Shown here: positions 9,122-18,138 of the stretch, in pieces
Layout of the letters: every line of letters starts with the position of its first letter
Position numbering within the stretch: the stretch's first letter is position 1
From: Roseiarcus sp963794155
GTDB taxonomy: Bacteria; Pseudomonadota; Alphaproteobacteria; Rhizobiales; Beijerinckiaceae
Reading direction: 5' to 3'
Assembly (NCBI GenBank): GCA_963794155.1
Contig: CAWCCX010000003.1
Coordinates: 186,001 to 250,000 of the forward strand
Length of the DNA stretch: 64,000 bases
The notes under the pieces: generated by a model
The model's database searches: none
The model's input: only the letters and a program-made list of their open reading frames with translations
Told to the model about the DNA's origin: nothing
Program-made: the position numbers and the translations under genes

Positions 9122-10339
9122 ATGTTAGAGGATGCCGCCGCGCGCCGTCCGCCCCTCGGGATCCCGATTTCCGCGATCGATCCGTTTTCGCTCGAGGTCC
9201 TGCGCAACCCACATCCTGCGCACGAGGCGCTGCGGGAGGCCGGACCGGTCGTGTGGCTCGAAAAATATGGCGCCTACGCCGCGGCGCGCCACGCGGAGGT
9301 CAGGCAAATCCTCAACGATCCGGCGAGTTTCTGTTCGGGCCGCGGCGTGGGCTTGAGCGACTTTCAGCGCGAGAAGCCGTGGCGGCCGCCGAGCCTGGTT
9401 CTGGAGCGCGATCCGCCCGAGCATGATCGCGCCCGCGCGGTGCTCAATCGGGCGCTGTCGGCGACTGTTATGCGGTCGTTGCGCGCACGCTTCACGGCGG
9501 CCGCGGAAGAGCTCGCGCAGTCGCTGGGGCGAAAGGGCCGCTTCGACGCGATCGCCGACTGCGCGGAAGTCTATCCGATGATGGTCATGCCGGACGCGGT
9601 CGGACTGTCCAAGCAGGGACGCGAGCATCTGCTGCCCTACGCGGCGACAGTTTTCAATATGTTCGGCCCCGACAACGATCTGCGCCGGGCGGCGGTGGCG
9701 CAAATGGCGCCGCACGTCGAGTGGATTTCGGCGCAATGCAAGCGCGAGGCCCTTTCTGACGACGGCATCGGGGCCATGATCCACGCCGGGGCCGACGCCG
9801 GCGAGGTGACGCGGCAGGAGGCGGAACTTTTGGTCCGGTCGCTGCTCAGCGCCGGCTTCGATACGACCGTCCATGGCCTCGGCGCGGCGATGCGGTCTCT
9901 GGCCGAGAACCCCGATCAATTCGCCGCGTTGCGCGCCGATCCGTCAAAGGCGCGCGCCGCGTTCGAGGAGGCGGTCAGGCTGGAAACGCCGGTGCAGACT
10001 TTCTTCCGCACCACGACCCGAGACGTCGAACTCGGCGGCGCGACGATCCCCGAAGGCGAGAAGGTGCTGATGCTTCTCGGCGCCGCCAATCGCGACCCGC
10101 GCAAATGGCCCGACCCGGACCGTTACGACATCGACCGCCCGACCGCCGGCCACGTCGCCTTCGGCGCCGGCGTTCATATGTGCGTCGGTCAGCTGCTGGC
10201 GAGGCTGGAAGGCGAGACGCTGCTCGCCGCATTGGCGCGCACGGTCGCGCGCATCGAGCCTGACGGCGAGGCCACGCCGCTTTTGAACAATACGCTGCGC
10301 GGCTGGACACGGATGCCGGTGCGCGTGACGACGGGGTGA
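9122..10339 (+). CDS. Cytochrome P450, CYP199A-like (para-substituted benzoate oxidation)
   Basis: The 405-residue protein has the heme-thiolate motif FGAGVHMCVG (347-356, Cys354), the I-helix AGFDTT, and the ExxR helix EEAVRLE. Long stretches (SGRGVGLSDF, EKPWRPPSL, REHLLPYA, TPVQTFFRTTTR) resemble the Rhodopseudomonas palustris CYP199A2/A4 enzymes, which demethylate 4-methoxybenzoate and hydroxylate related para-substituted benzoates. It is a soluble class I enzyme, so it needs a [2Fe-2S] ferredoxin and reductase; neither is beside it. The start ATG at 9122 is preceded by gaggaaatgccgcc. Substrate is inferred from family similarity. Confidence 0.9.
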   Translation: MLEDAAARRPPLGIPISAIDPFSLEVLRNPHPAHEALREAGPVVWLEKYGAYAAARHAEVRQILNDPASFCSGRGVGLSDFQREKPWRPPSLVLERDPPEHDRARAVLNRALSATVMRSLRARFTAAAEELAQSLGRKGRFDAIADCAEVYPMMVMPDAVGLSKQGREHLLPYAATVFNMFGPDNDLRRAAVAQMAPHVEWISAQCKREALSDDGIGAMIHAGADAGEVTRQEAELLVRSLLSAGFDTTVHGLGAAMRSLAENPDQFAALRADPSKARAAFEEAVRLETPVQTFFRTTTRDVELGGATIPEGEKVLMLLGAANRDPRKWPDPDRYDIDRPTAGHVAFGAGVHMCVGQLLARLEGETLLAALARTVARIEPDGEATPLLNNTLRGWTRMPVRVTTG

Positions 10340-10363
10340 AGAGTGGCGCTGCGCCCTCGCCGC

Positions 10364-13009
10364 TCAGGTCCCCCGCGGCTTCGCCCGCGCGGTCGGCGCG
10401 GCGGCCGCGGGGTCTTCGGGCCAGAAATGGCGGGGGTAGCGGCCGCGAAGGTCGGCGCGGACGGCGGCCCAGGAGCCGCGCCAGAAGCCGGGCAGGTCGC
10501 GGGTGATCTGGATCGGGCGATGGGCGGGCGAAAGAAGCTCAAGCGTGAGCGGAATCCGTCCGCCGGCGAGCGAGGGATGCTCCTTGAGCCCGAACAGCTC
10601 CTGCACGCGCAGCGCGATCGTCGGGCCGCCTTCGGCTGCGTAGTCGATTGGCGCTTGGGTCCCGGTCGGGGCGCGGAAATGGGTCGGCGCCTCGGCGTCG
10701 AGGCGTCGCGCCAGATCCCACGGAAGCGCCGCGCCGAGCGCGCTGGCGAGGTCGTCGGCGTCGATCTCGTCGAGGCGGGTCTTGCCGATGAGGAACGGCG
10801 CCAGCCAGCCGGGGTCGGCGGCAAGCGCCTCGTCCGTGAGGTCGGGCCACCTCTCGCCCTCCGCCCGGCGCAGAAACATGACCCGGTCTCGCTGCTGCTT
10901 GAGGGCCGATGTCCATGGCAGGCGCGCAAGCCCGAGGGAAAGAACGCCGCGCGCCAGCGCCAGACCCGCCGCCTCGTCCTGCGGGACCGCAAGCGTCTGC
11001 TCGGCGAGCAAGAGCGCGCCGAGCTGGCGCCGGCGTCGCGCCCGCAGGGACGCGGAGGCGCGGTCGAAGGTCAGCTCGTCCGCGGTCTCGATCGACGGGC
11101 CGGCGACCGCCTCGATGTCGGCGAGCGAAAGCGGCGCGGCGAGGAGGATCCGCGTGGAAGCGGCGCGGCCGGCGACTTCGCCGATGGCGAGGAACGGCTC
11201 GCCGGCAAGCGTATCATGCGCCTCCATCGCCGCGCCGCGTCCGTTCGCCATCAGGAATTCGCCGCGCCTGCCATAGCCCGTCGAAGGACGGGCGTCTCTC
11301 GACGCCCTATGCGCCACGGCGATGCGGTCGGGATAGGCTGAGGCGAGGAGGGCGCCGACGCCGCCTTCTCCCCTTGCGGGAGAAGGTGGACGCGCTGAAA
11401 GCGCGGCCGGATGAGGGGTCTGCGCCGCAAGTCGCGCTTCATCGCGGCGCCGCGCGCCGGACCCCTCATCCGTCGGCCTACGTCCGACACCTTCCCCCGC
11501 AAGGGGGGAAGAGATTCGCAAAGTGCGCGCCGCCAGCCCTTGCGCGAGCCGCCTTGCGTCATCGGCGCGCTTCGACCGGTCGCGGCGGAAAGTCTCGAGC
11601 CGGGTCGCAAGATCGACCGAGTCGCCGCCGAGGCCGCGCTCGCTCAGCACGACCGCGATCTCGCTCGCCATCTTCGCGTCGCCCGAGCGGGCGGCGTCGA
11701 CGACCATCCGCGCGAGACGCGGCGGCAGCGCGAGGCGGGAAATCGCGCGGCCCTCGTCGGTGATCCGGCCATCGCCGTCGAGCGCGCCGATTGCGGTCAG
11801 AAGCGCCCGCGCTTCGGCGAGCGCAGCGCGCGGCGGGGAATCGAGGAACCGCAGCGTCGACGGATCGGAAACGCCCCAAAGCGCGCAATCGAGCGCGAAG
11901 CCCGAGAGATCGGCGGCGAGAATCTCGGGCGCGGCGTAAGGCTGAAGTCCGCCGTTCGCAGCCTCGTTCCACAGGCGATAGCAGACGCCCGGCTCGACCC
12001 GTCCGGCGCGCCCGCGCCGCTGGTCGGCGTTGGCCCTGCTGACCCGGACTGTCTCGAGGCGGGTGAGCCCGACGTCCGGCTCATAGGCCGGAACCCGCAT
12101 GAGCCCGCTGTCGACGACGACGCGCACGCCTTCAATCGTGAGCGAGGTCTCGGCGATCGAGGTCGCGAGCACGATCTTGCGCCGCCCGGGCTCGGGCGCG
12201 GCGATCGCGAGGTCTTGCGCGCGCGAGTCCAGAGCTCCGTAGAGCGGCGCGATGTCGACGTCGGCCCGCCGGACTTGGGCCGTGAGCGTCTCCGCGACGC
12301 GGCGGATTTCGCCCATGCCCGGCAGGAAGACCAGGATCGAGCCGCTCTCCCGCTCCAGCGCCTCGATTGTCGCGCGCGCGACCTCGTCTTCGATCCGCAC
12401 GCCTGCGTTCCGCCCGACATAACGGGTTGCGACCGGAAAGGCGCGGCCTTGCGCCTCGATCAGCGGCGCCAAATCATCAGGAGACTGGCCGAGAAGCGAG
12501 CGCACCCGCGCGCCGTCGAGCGTCGCCGACATGACCAGAAGCCTGAGATCCTCGCGCAAGCCCTCCTGCGCGTCGAGCGCCAGCGCGAGCCCGAGGTCGG
12601 CGTCGAGCGAGCGCTCGTGGAACTCGTCGAACAGAACCCCGGCGACGCCTTCGAGCGAAGGGTCGTCGAGGATCATGCGGGTGAACACGCCCTCGGTGAC
12701 GACCTCGATGCGGGTGCGTTTCGAAACCAGGCTTTGCAGCCTGACGCGCAGGCCGATCGTCTCGCCGAGCTTCTCGGCTGAGGTCGCCGCCATGCGGGAG
12801 GCGGCGGCGCGGGCGGCGAGGCGACGCGGCTCGAGGACGATGAGGCGCTTGCCGCTCGCCCATGGCTCGTCGAGAAGCGCGAGCGGGACGCGCGTGGTCT
12901 TGCCCGCGCCGGGCGGCGCGACGAGCACGGCGTTCGGATGCGCGCCGAGCGCGGCGCGCAGCGCGGGCAGCGCGTCGTCAATCGGCAAAGGGATTAGCGG
13001 GCTCGCCAT
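10364..13009 (-). CDS. hrpB: ATP-dependent helicase HrpB
   Basis: The 881-residue DEAH-box helicase has Walker A APPGAGKTT (31-39), DEFH box (128-131), SATLDG, the conserved RRGRAGR motif and the HrpB-specific C-terminal domain ending with LPGFWRGSWAAVRADLRGRYPRHFWPEDP. HrpB proteins are broadly conserved in proteobacteria, but their RNA target is unclear. Residues ~499-549 (SSPLAGEGVGRRPTDEGSG…PSPARGEGG) have no counterpart in normal HrpB and are encoded by a palindromic repeat at 11,364-11,513 inserted in frame, between the helicase part and GALLASAYPDRIA. The gene ends convergently 24 bp from the P450 gene. Confidence 0.93.
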   Translation of the reverse strand: MASPLIPLPIDDALPALRAALGAHPNAVLVAPPGAGKTTRVPLALLDEPWASGKRLIVLEPRRLAARAAASRMAATSAEKLGETIGLRVRLQSLVSKRTRIEVVTEGVFTRMILDDPSLEGVAGVLFDEFHERSLDADLGLALALDAQEGLREDLRLLVMSATLDGARVRSLLGQSPDDLAPLIEAQGRAFPVATRYVGRNAGVRIEDEVARATIEALERESGSILVFLPGMGEIRRVAETLTAQVRRADVDIAPLYGALDSRAQDLAIAAPEPGRRKIVLATSIAETSLTIEGVRVVVDSGLMRVPAYEPDVGLTRLETVRVSRANADQRRGRAGRVEPGVCYRLWNEAANGGLQPYAAPEILAADLSGFALDCALWGVSDPSTLRFLDSPPRAALAEARALLTAIGALDGDGRITDEGRAISRLALPPRLARMVVDAARSGDAKMASEIAVVLSERGLGGDSVDLATRLETFRRDRSKRADDARRLAQGLAARTLRISSPLAGEGVGRRPTDEGSGARRRDEARLAAQTPHPAALSARPPSPARGEGGVGALLASAYPDRIAVAHRASRDARPSTGYGRRGEFLMANGRGAAMEAHDTLAGEPFLAIGEVAGRAASTRILLAAPLSLADIEAVAGPSIETADELTFDRASASLRARRRRQLGALLLAEQTLAVPQDEAAGLALARGVLSLGLARLPWTSALKQQRDRVMFLRRAEGERWPDLTDEALAADPGWLAPFLIGKTRLDEIDADDLASALGAALPWDLARRLDAEAPTHFRAPTGTQAPIDYAAEGGPTIALRVQELFGLKEHPSLAGGRIPLTLELLSPAHRPIQITRDLPGFWRGSWAAVRADLRGRYPRHFWPEDPAAAAPTARAKPRGT
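11364..11513. repeat. Palindromic dispersed repeat inserted in frame in hrpB
   Basis: The left arm (ccttctccccttgcgggaga…ccggatgaggggt, 11,364-11,419) is mirrored by the right arm (acccctcatccg…cccccgcaagggggga, 11,461-11,513). Each arm also holds its own small hairpin (ccttctccc/gggagaagg). The length of about 150 bp keeps the hrpB frame open and adds about 50 residues. A single unit of the same family lies after rpoA at 47,762. Comparable repeats are widespread in Rhizobiales intergenic regions; a coding insertion is much less usual. Confidence 0.85.
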
Positions 13010-13139
13010 CTGTGGCCTTCCATGGCAAGCCTCGGGGAGCCGCGCAACAGCGTCGCCACGACGGAAAAGCCGATGAAACCCGGATGAAATCGGCGTCAGG
13101 GCATTGGCGCCGGAGTCAGCCGCCCATGCGCGACGCCGC

Positions 13140-14705
13140 TCATGCGACGCCGCGGGACCGCCCCTGCCAATACGGCGCGCGCAGGGCCTTCCTGTCCACC
13201 TTGCCGAGCCCCGTGACCGCGATGGCTTCGACGAACTCGATCGTTTTCGGCGCCCACGGACCGCCCCGCTTGGCTTTCACATGCTTATGCAACGTTTCGA
13301 AGTCGCCCACGCCGCCGGTCTTCAAGACGACGAAGGCTTTGACCGCCTCTCCCCACTTGTCGTCCGGAACGCCGCTCACCGCCGCCGAGGCTACGGATGG
13401 GTGCGACATCAAAGCGTCCTCGACCTCGCGAGGATAGATGTTGAACCCGCCCGTGATGATCATGTCCTTCGTGCGATCGACAATATAATAGTATCCGTCT
13501 TCGTCCTTGACCGCGACGTCGCCGGTGTGCAGCCAGCCGCCGCGGAACGCCTCCTGAGTGGCGTCGGGGCGTTTCCAGTAGCCGTTCATCACCAGCGCGC
13601 CGCGCACGCAGATCTCGCCCGGCTCGCCCGGCTTGACCTCGTTCATGTCGAGGTCGAACAGTTTCACCTCAACCAGCGGATTTGGGCGCCCGCAGGAGCC
13701 GAGGCGCCTCGGGCGCAATGGATCGTGATCGACTTTCCGCAGTGTCGTGATGCACTGGGGGACCTCGGTCTGGCCGTAGAACTGCAGGAAGACGTTGCCG
13801 AAGATCTTCATGCCTTCCGACAACCGGTCGGGCGACATCGGCGCCGCGCCGTAGATGATCATCCGCAACGAGGACAGGTCATGCCGTGCGCGTGCGTCCT
13901 TGGCGTCGATCAAGGCGTAGATCATCGTCGGCACCAGCATGACGGTATTGATCTTCTCGTCCTCAATGGTTCGGCAGTAGGTTTCGAGATCGAAGCCGGG
14001 CAGCACGCGCACGAACCCGCCGCGCATGAGGGTCGGAAAGATGTTGACTCCGCCGGCATGGGTGATCGGCGTCGCCGCCAGATAGCGGATGTCCGGCGGC
14101 CACTCCCAGTCCGCGAAGATGATCGCGGTCATGTTGAGGACGCAGCGGTGGGCGATCATGACGCCCTTCGAGCGCCCGGTTGTGCCGCCGGTATAGGCGA
14201 GCCAGCAAATCGCCTCCGCCTCGCCCTCGTCCACGAGCGGCGCCGCCTCCATGGACTGCATCTCCGCGACGAGGTCGCGCCCGGCCTCCATCGGCCCAAA
14301 CGACAGGAGATGCTGGAGGCGGGGGACCCTATTCTTGATCGAGCGGCCCCGTTCGGCGAACTTCGCCCCCTCGACGATCAGCGCGTCGACCTCTGCGTCC
14401 TCGACGATGAAGGCGTGGTCGTCTTCCGCCGCGAGCGGATGCAACGGCGTGTATCTGAGCCCCATCACCGCGGCGGCGGTCACGACCGCCCAGGTCTCGA
14501 CGCGGTTGGTCGCCAACAGCGCCACCCCGTCGCCCTTCTTGAGACCAAGGGTCCGGAAAAGCGCGACGACGCGGCCGGCCGCTTGCCCGAGTTCACGATA
14601 GGTCCACCGCGTCTGGTTGTCGGCAATGGCGGGCCGATCGGCGAAACGCTCGATCGCCGTTATCAGCATGGCCCCGACCGTGCCGCCCTCGTGCAGCGAT
14701 CCCAT
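13140..14705 (-). CDS. Acyl-CoA synthetase (AMP-dependent ligase)
   Basis: The 521-residue protein is an ANL-superfamily adenylating enzyme: P-loop YTGGTTGRSKGV, the A5-type motif FYGQTE, the hinge TGDVAVKDEDGYYYIVDRTKDMIITGGFNIYPREVE, and the catalytic lysine region GLGKVDRKALR. It activates a carboxylic acid (medium/long-chain fatty or aromatic) to its CoA thioester; the acyl pocket cannot be read reliably. ATG at 14705. It stands alone, downstream on the same strand as rplKA but separated by a terminator hairpin. A second, distinct synthetase lies at 31,550. Confidence 0.9.
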   Translation of the reverse strand: MGSLHEGGTVGAMLITAIERFADRPAIADNQTRWTYRELGQAAGRVVALFRTLGLKKGDGVALLATNRVETWAVVTAAAVMGLRYTPLHPLAAEDDHAFIVEDAEVDALIVEGAKFAERGRSIKNRVPRLQHLLSFGPMEAGRDLVAEMQSMEAAPLVDEGEAEAICWLAYTGGTTGRSKGVMIAHRCVLNMTAIIFADWEWPPDIRYLAATPITHAGGVNIFPTLMRGGFVRVLPGFDLETYCRTIEDEKINTVMLVPTMIYALIDAKDARARHDLSSLRMIIYGAAPMSPDRLSEGMKIFGNVFLQFYGQTEVPQCITTLRKVDHDPLRPRRLGSCGRPNPLVEVKLFDLDMNEVKPGEPGEICVRGALVMNGYWKRPDATQEAFRGGWLHTGDVAVKDEDGYYYIVDRTKDMIITGGFNIYPREVEDALMSHPSVASAAVSGVPDDKWGEAVKAFVVLKTGGVGDFETLHKHVKAKRGGPWAPKTIEFVEAIAVTGLGKVDRKALRAPYWQGRSRGVA

Positions 14706-14785
14706 GGCGTTCTCCCTGATCTTTCAGGCGAGATTAGCCGATGCTCGCGCCGCGCGAAACGCATTCCGCCCGAGCGCGGCGAACC

Positions 14786-14819
14786 AAAAACGGCGAGCCG
14801 CCGCTCGGGAGGCCCGCCG
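14786..14819 (-). terminator. Rho-independent terminator of rplK-rplA
   Basis: On the minus strand CGGCGGGCC pairs with GGCTCGCCG (9 bp with one G-U wobble, loop about 11 nt) and is followed directly by TTTTT. It lies 25 bp after the rplA stop. Confidence 0.8.
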
Positions 14820-14844
14820 TCGCGTTCCGATCAGGATCGGAGGC

Positions 14845-15558
14845 TTACGCCCCGGTCTGGCCCACCGTCTGCAGGGTCGCGAGGTCGAGCCGCACGCCCG
14901 GGCCCATGCTCGAGGAGACGGCGGCGCGCAGGAGATAGTGGCCCTTGGCGCCGGCGGGCTTGGCCTTGTTCACCGCATCAACAAAGGCCTTGATGTTCTC
15001 GGCGATCTTGGCCTCGTCGAACGAGGTCTTGCCGACCGAGCCCTGGACGATTCCGGCCTTCTCGGCCCGGAACTCGACCGCGCCGCCCTTCGAAGCGGCG
15101 ACCGCAGCCTTCACGTCCATCGTCACCGTGCCGACCTTCGGGTTCGGCATCAGGCCGCGCGGTCCGAGCACTTTGCCGAGCCGCCCGACGAGGGGCATCA
15201 TGTCGGGGGTGGCGATGCAGCGGTCGAAGTTGATCTCGCCGCCCTGAACCTGGGCGACGAGGTCTTCCGCGCCGACCACGTCGGCGCCGGCGGCGCGCGC
15301 TTCGTCAGCTTTGGCCCCGCGCGCGAACACCGCGACGCGCAGCGTCCGCCCGGTGCCGTTGGGCAGGTTGACGACGCCGCGCACCATCTGGTCGGCGTGC
15401 TTCGGATCAACGCCGAGGTTGAGCGACAGCTCGACCGTCTCGTCGAACTTGGCGGTGGCGTTGGTCTTGACCAGTTTCACCGCCTCCTCGAGCTTGTAGA
15501 GCTTGGTCCGCTCGACGCCCTCGCGGGCCTTCAAGACTCGCTTGCCGTGATGCGCCAT
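14845..15558 (-). CDS. rplA: 50S ribosomal protein L1
   Basis: The 237-residue protein is of usual length and shows the L1 landmarks KFDETVELSLNLGVDPKHADQMVRG, NLPNGTG, PDMMPLVGRLGKVLGPRGLMPNPKVGTVT and KAKPAGAKGHYL. It binds 23S rRNA at the L1 stalk and in many bacteria represses its own operon. It lies 3 bp after rplK and is closed by a terminator. The usual rplJ-rplL-rpoB genes do not follow. Confidence 0.98.
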   Translation of the reverse strand: MAHHGKRVLKAREGVERTKLYKLEEAVKLVKTNATAKFDETVELSLNLGVDPKHADQMVRGVVNLPNGTGRTLRVAVFARGAKADEARAAGADVVGAEDLVAQVQGGEINFDRCIATPDMMPLVGRLGKVLGPRGLMPNPKVGTVTMDVKAAVAASKGGAVEFRAEKAGIVQGSVGKTSFDEAKIAENIKAFVDAVNKAKPAGAKGHYLLRAAVSSSMGPGVRLDLATLQTVGQTGA

Positions 15559-15561
15559 GAC

Positions 15562-16008
15562 TCAGCCCTCCACCTGCAGGCCCATCGACCGGGCCGAGCC
15601 TTCGATCATCTTCATCGCCGCTTCAATCGTGTCGCAGTTGAGGTCGACGATCTTCTTCTCGGCGATCTCGCGCACCTGCGCCTTCGTCACCTTGCCGACG
15701 AAGCCGCGGCCGGGCGTCTTGGCGCCGGAGGCCGGCTTCTTGCCGAGCTTGAGGTTCGCCGCCTTCTTGAGGAAGAAGGTCACCGGCGGCTGGCGCATCT
15801 CGAAGGTGAACGAGCGGTCCTGGTAGGCGGTGATGACGACCGGGATCGGCGCGCCCTTCTCCATCTGCGCGGTGCGCGCATTGAAGGCCTTGCAGAACTC
15901 CATGATGTTCAAGCCCCGCTGGCCGAGCGCGGGACCGATCGGCGGGGCCGGATTGGCTGCGCCTGCCGGCACTTGCAGTTTGATATAGCCGGTAATTTTC
16001 TTCGCCAT
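15562..16008 (-). CDS. rplK: 50S ribosomal protein L11
   Basis: The 148-residue protein has the L11 signatures KLQVPAGAANPAPPIGPALGQRGLNIMEFCKAFNART, the PPVTFFLKKAA helix and the C-terminal rRNA-binding domain (GKVTKAQVREIAEKKIVDLN…AMKMIEGSARSMG). It is the base of the GTPase-associated centre. ATG at 16008 follows a GGAG. It starts a two-gene operon with rplA; nusG and secE, its usual upstream partners, are replaced here by an unrelated DUF29 gene. Confidence 0.98.
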   Translation of the reverse strand: MAKKITGYIKLQVPAGAANPAPPIGPALGQRGLNIMEFCKAFNARTAQMEKGAPIPVVITAYQDRSFTFEMRQPPVTFFLKKAANLKLGKKPASGAKTPGRGFVGKVTKAQVREIAEKKIVDLNCDTIEAAMKMIEGSARSMGLQVEG

Positions 16009-16238
16009 GAGGCTGCTCCATGCGCAGACGCGGGCGCCTCAGGGTTGGCCCCGAAGGCTCGCGCCAGGTTAAGAGTTTCGTGGTGCGAACGTTTAGCCCC
16101 GGCTGGCGACCGGCCGTTCTCCCACGGATGAAGGGCGCGCTGCTAGCAGGTTTGGGGGCGGGGGGCAACCGGGACATCGGCTTGACCCATCGCCGGGCTT
16201 TGGGAAGAATTTCAATTGAGTAGTTTTACAGTCTTCCC
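16009..16238. other. Leader/promoter region upstream of rplK
   Basis: This 230-bp gap should hold the rplKA promoter on the minus strand. I see no convincing -35/-10 pair or riboswitch, and no tRNA-Trp, secE or nusG, which commonly precede rplK. Confidence 0.4.
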
Positions 16239-16679
16239 TTACTCTGGCCAGAACCCCTCATCTATCGCCTCGGCGAAATTCCACGGACAGCGAGCCGGGA
16301 ATTGATCCTCGTCAAGCGCCGTCTCGATCGCCGCCTTCAGACGCGCGGAGCGGTAAGCCTGCTCCATCGCGCTATCCAACACGGCCTTGAGGCTGGGATT
16401 GTCCTCGAGATGGTCAGTGATCTCGTTGCGCGCGTTCGCGATCGAAAGTCGCCAAGACTTGCTCCGATGGGACGACTGACGGCGCCATTTGAGGAGGTGA
16501 AGCAGAAGAACAGTCAGGCGGCTGACGAGTTCACGCTTCTCGGTCTTGCCCATGCTCTCGATTTCCTCGGCGATGGCTGCAAGGTCGGCCTCGCTGACGC
16601 GGCCGGCGCGCAGAAGCGCCGCCTGTTCGAGGCTCCAGGCGTAAAAATCGCTGTCGTGCAGAGACCGCCGCGATGTCAT
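16239..16679 (-). CDS. DUF29 family protein
   Basis: The 146-residue protein has the DUF29 pattern: YAWSLEQAALLRAGR, then DLAAIAEEIESMGKTEKRELVSRLTVLLLHLLKW, then SWRLSIANARNEITDHLEDNPSLK and the end motif FPARCPWNFAEAIDEGFWPE. The family is helical, common in cyanobacteria and alphaproteobacteria, often multi-copy and of unknown function. ATG at 16679. It is an isolated gene between rplK and an MFS gene. Confidence 0.9.
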   Translation of the reverse strand: MTSRRSLHDSDFYAWSLEQAALLRAGRVSEADLAAIAEEIESMGKTEKRELVSRLTVLLLHLLKWRRQSSHRSKSWRLSIANARNEITDHLEDNPSLKAVLDSAMEQAYRSARLKAAIETALDEDQFPARCPWNFAEAIDEGFWPE

Positions 16680-16764
16680 GCCGCAAAACCTACTCCACCG
16701 CCCAAGGCCTGTCGATTGGCGCCGGCCGAGGCGCCCCGCTTATGCGACCATTTCGGCCCAATCG

Positions 16765-18060
16765 TCACGCCGGCTCGTCGCGCGTCTCGCGCATGCTGAG
16801 CACCGCGAGGAAGCTGATCACGCCCGCAATCGCGATGTAATAGCCGACCCAGGCGACGCCGCCGGCCGCTTCCAGAACCTGCGCCAGCGACGGGGCGAAC
16901 GAGGCCCCGAGGATGCCGCCGAGATTGTAGGTGCTTGCGGCGCCAGTATAGCGGACGGGAACCGGGAAGAGCTCGGGCAGCAGCGCGCCGAGCGGCGCGA
17001 AGGTGAGCCCCATCGCCCCGAGCGCAAGGGCGAGAAAGGCGAAGACGCCGGCCGGTCCGGCGGCGAGCAGGGCTGGCGTCGCGAGGCCGACTGCGATCGC
17101 CGCCGCGGCCGACGCGAGCAGAACCGGACGCCGGCCGAAGCGGTCGGCGAGCGCCGCCGAGACGGGAGTGGCCGCGGCCATGAAGACGACCGCCCCGCAC
17201 AGCATCGCGAGCAAGGTCGGGCGCGGAATGCCGAGCGCGCGCACTCCGTAGCCGAGCGCATAGACCGTCGCGATGTAGAAGAGCGCGTAGCAGACGACGA
17301 TCGCGAGCGAACCCTGGATCAGCGGCCGCCAATGATGCTTGAGAAGCGCGCCGAGCGGGACCGCGACGCGGTTGTCCGCCTGAAGGGCGGCGCGGAACGC
17401 CGGGGTCTCCTCGAGCGATACGCGCACATAGAGGCCGACTGCCACCAGGGCGGCGCTGAACAGGAACGGGATGCGCCAGCTCCAGGCGACGAACGCCTCC
17501 TCGCCAAAACCGATGAGGAGCAGGAGAAAGAGGCCGGTCGCGATGAAAAAGCCGATCGGCGGACCGAGCTGCGGAAACATGCCGAACCAGGCGCGCCGCC
17601 CCTCGGGCGCGTTCTCGACCGCAACCAGGGCCGCGCCGCCCCATTCGCCGCCGAGGCCGACGCCCTGCAGGACGCGCAACGCTGCGAGGGCGAATGGCGC
17701 GAACGCGCCCGCCGTGGCGTAGCTTGGCAGGAGGCCGATCAGCGTCGTCGCCACGCCCATCGTCAGCATGGTCGCGACCAGCGTCGACTTGCGTCCGATC
17801 CGGTCGCCGAAATGGCCGAACAGAAGCGAGCCGAGCGGGCGGGCCAGGAAGGCGATGCCGAACGTGACATAAGCGTTGAGGGTCTGGGTCTCGGGCGCGG
17901 ATTTCGGGAAGAACATCGGCCCGAACACCAGCGCCGCTGCGGTGCCGAAAATGTAAAAGTCGTAAAACTCGATTGTCGTGCCGACCAGGCTCGCGAGCGC
18001 GATCTTGCCGACGCCGGTCCGCCCCGCCACGCTTGCCGCTGCGCCCGCCATCGCCGTCAT
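16765..18060 (-). CDS. MFS transporter of the metabolite:H+ symporter (MHS) family
   Basis: The 431-residue protein opens with the MHS hallmark ASLVGTTIEFYDFYIFGTAAALVFGPMFF, has the loop 2-3 motif GHFGDRIGRKSTLV, GVGLGGEWGGAALVAVENAPEGRRAWFGMFPQLG, and twelve apparent membrane segments. MHS carriers take up dicarboxylates, alpha-ketoglutarate, citrate, shikimate or proline/betaine. ATG at 18060 is preceded by GGGGAAA, whereas the longer reading frame from 18129 lacks one. It lies 78 bp downstream of the lyase gene on the same strand, which suggests joint expression and an organic-acid substrate. Confidence 0.9.
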   Translation of the reverse strand: MTAMAGAAASVAGRTGVGKIALASLVGTTIEFYDFYIFGTAAALVFGPMFFPKSAPETQTLNAYVTFGIAFLARPLGSLLFGHFGDRIGRKSTLVATMLTMGVATTLIGLLPSYATAGAFAPFALAALRVLQGVGLGGEWGGAALVAVENAPEGRRAWFGMFPQLGPPIGFFIATGLFLLLLIGFGEEAFVAWSWRIPFLFSAALVAVGLYVRVSLEETPAFRAALQADNRVAVPLGALLKHHWRPLIQGSLAIVVCYALFYIATVYALGYGVRALGIPRPTLLAMLCGAVVFMAAATPVSAALADRFGRRPVLLASAAAAIAVGLATPALLAAGPAGVFAFLALALGAMGLTFAPLGALLPELFPVPVRYTGAASTYNLGGILGASFAPSLAQVLEAAGGVAWVGYYIAIAGVISFLAVLSMRETRDEPA

Positions 18061-18138
18061 GGTCGTTTCCCCGAATCGCTTATCAGGAGAGCGGCTATCG
18101 CGGCGGAGTCCCCCGCCGCCATTCCCCACTCCTTGGCT

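Noticed and set aside
13104..14993. A long plus-strand frame opposite the acyl-CoA synthetase
   Set aside because: It follows the codon pattern of the minus-strand gene and has no homologous motif.
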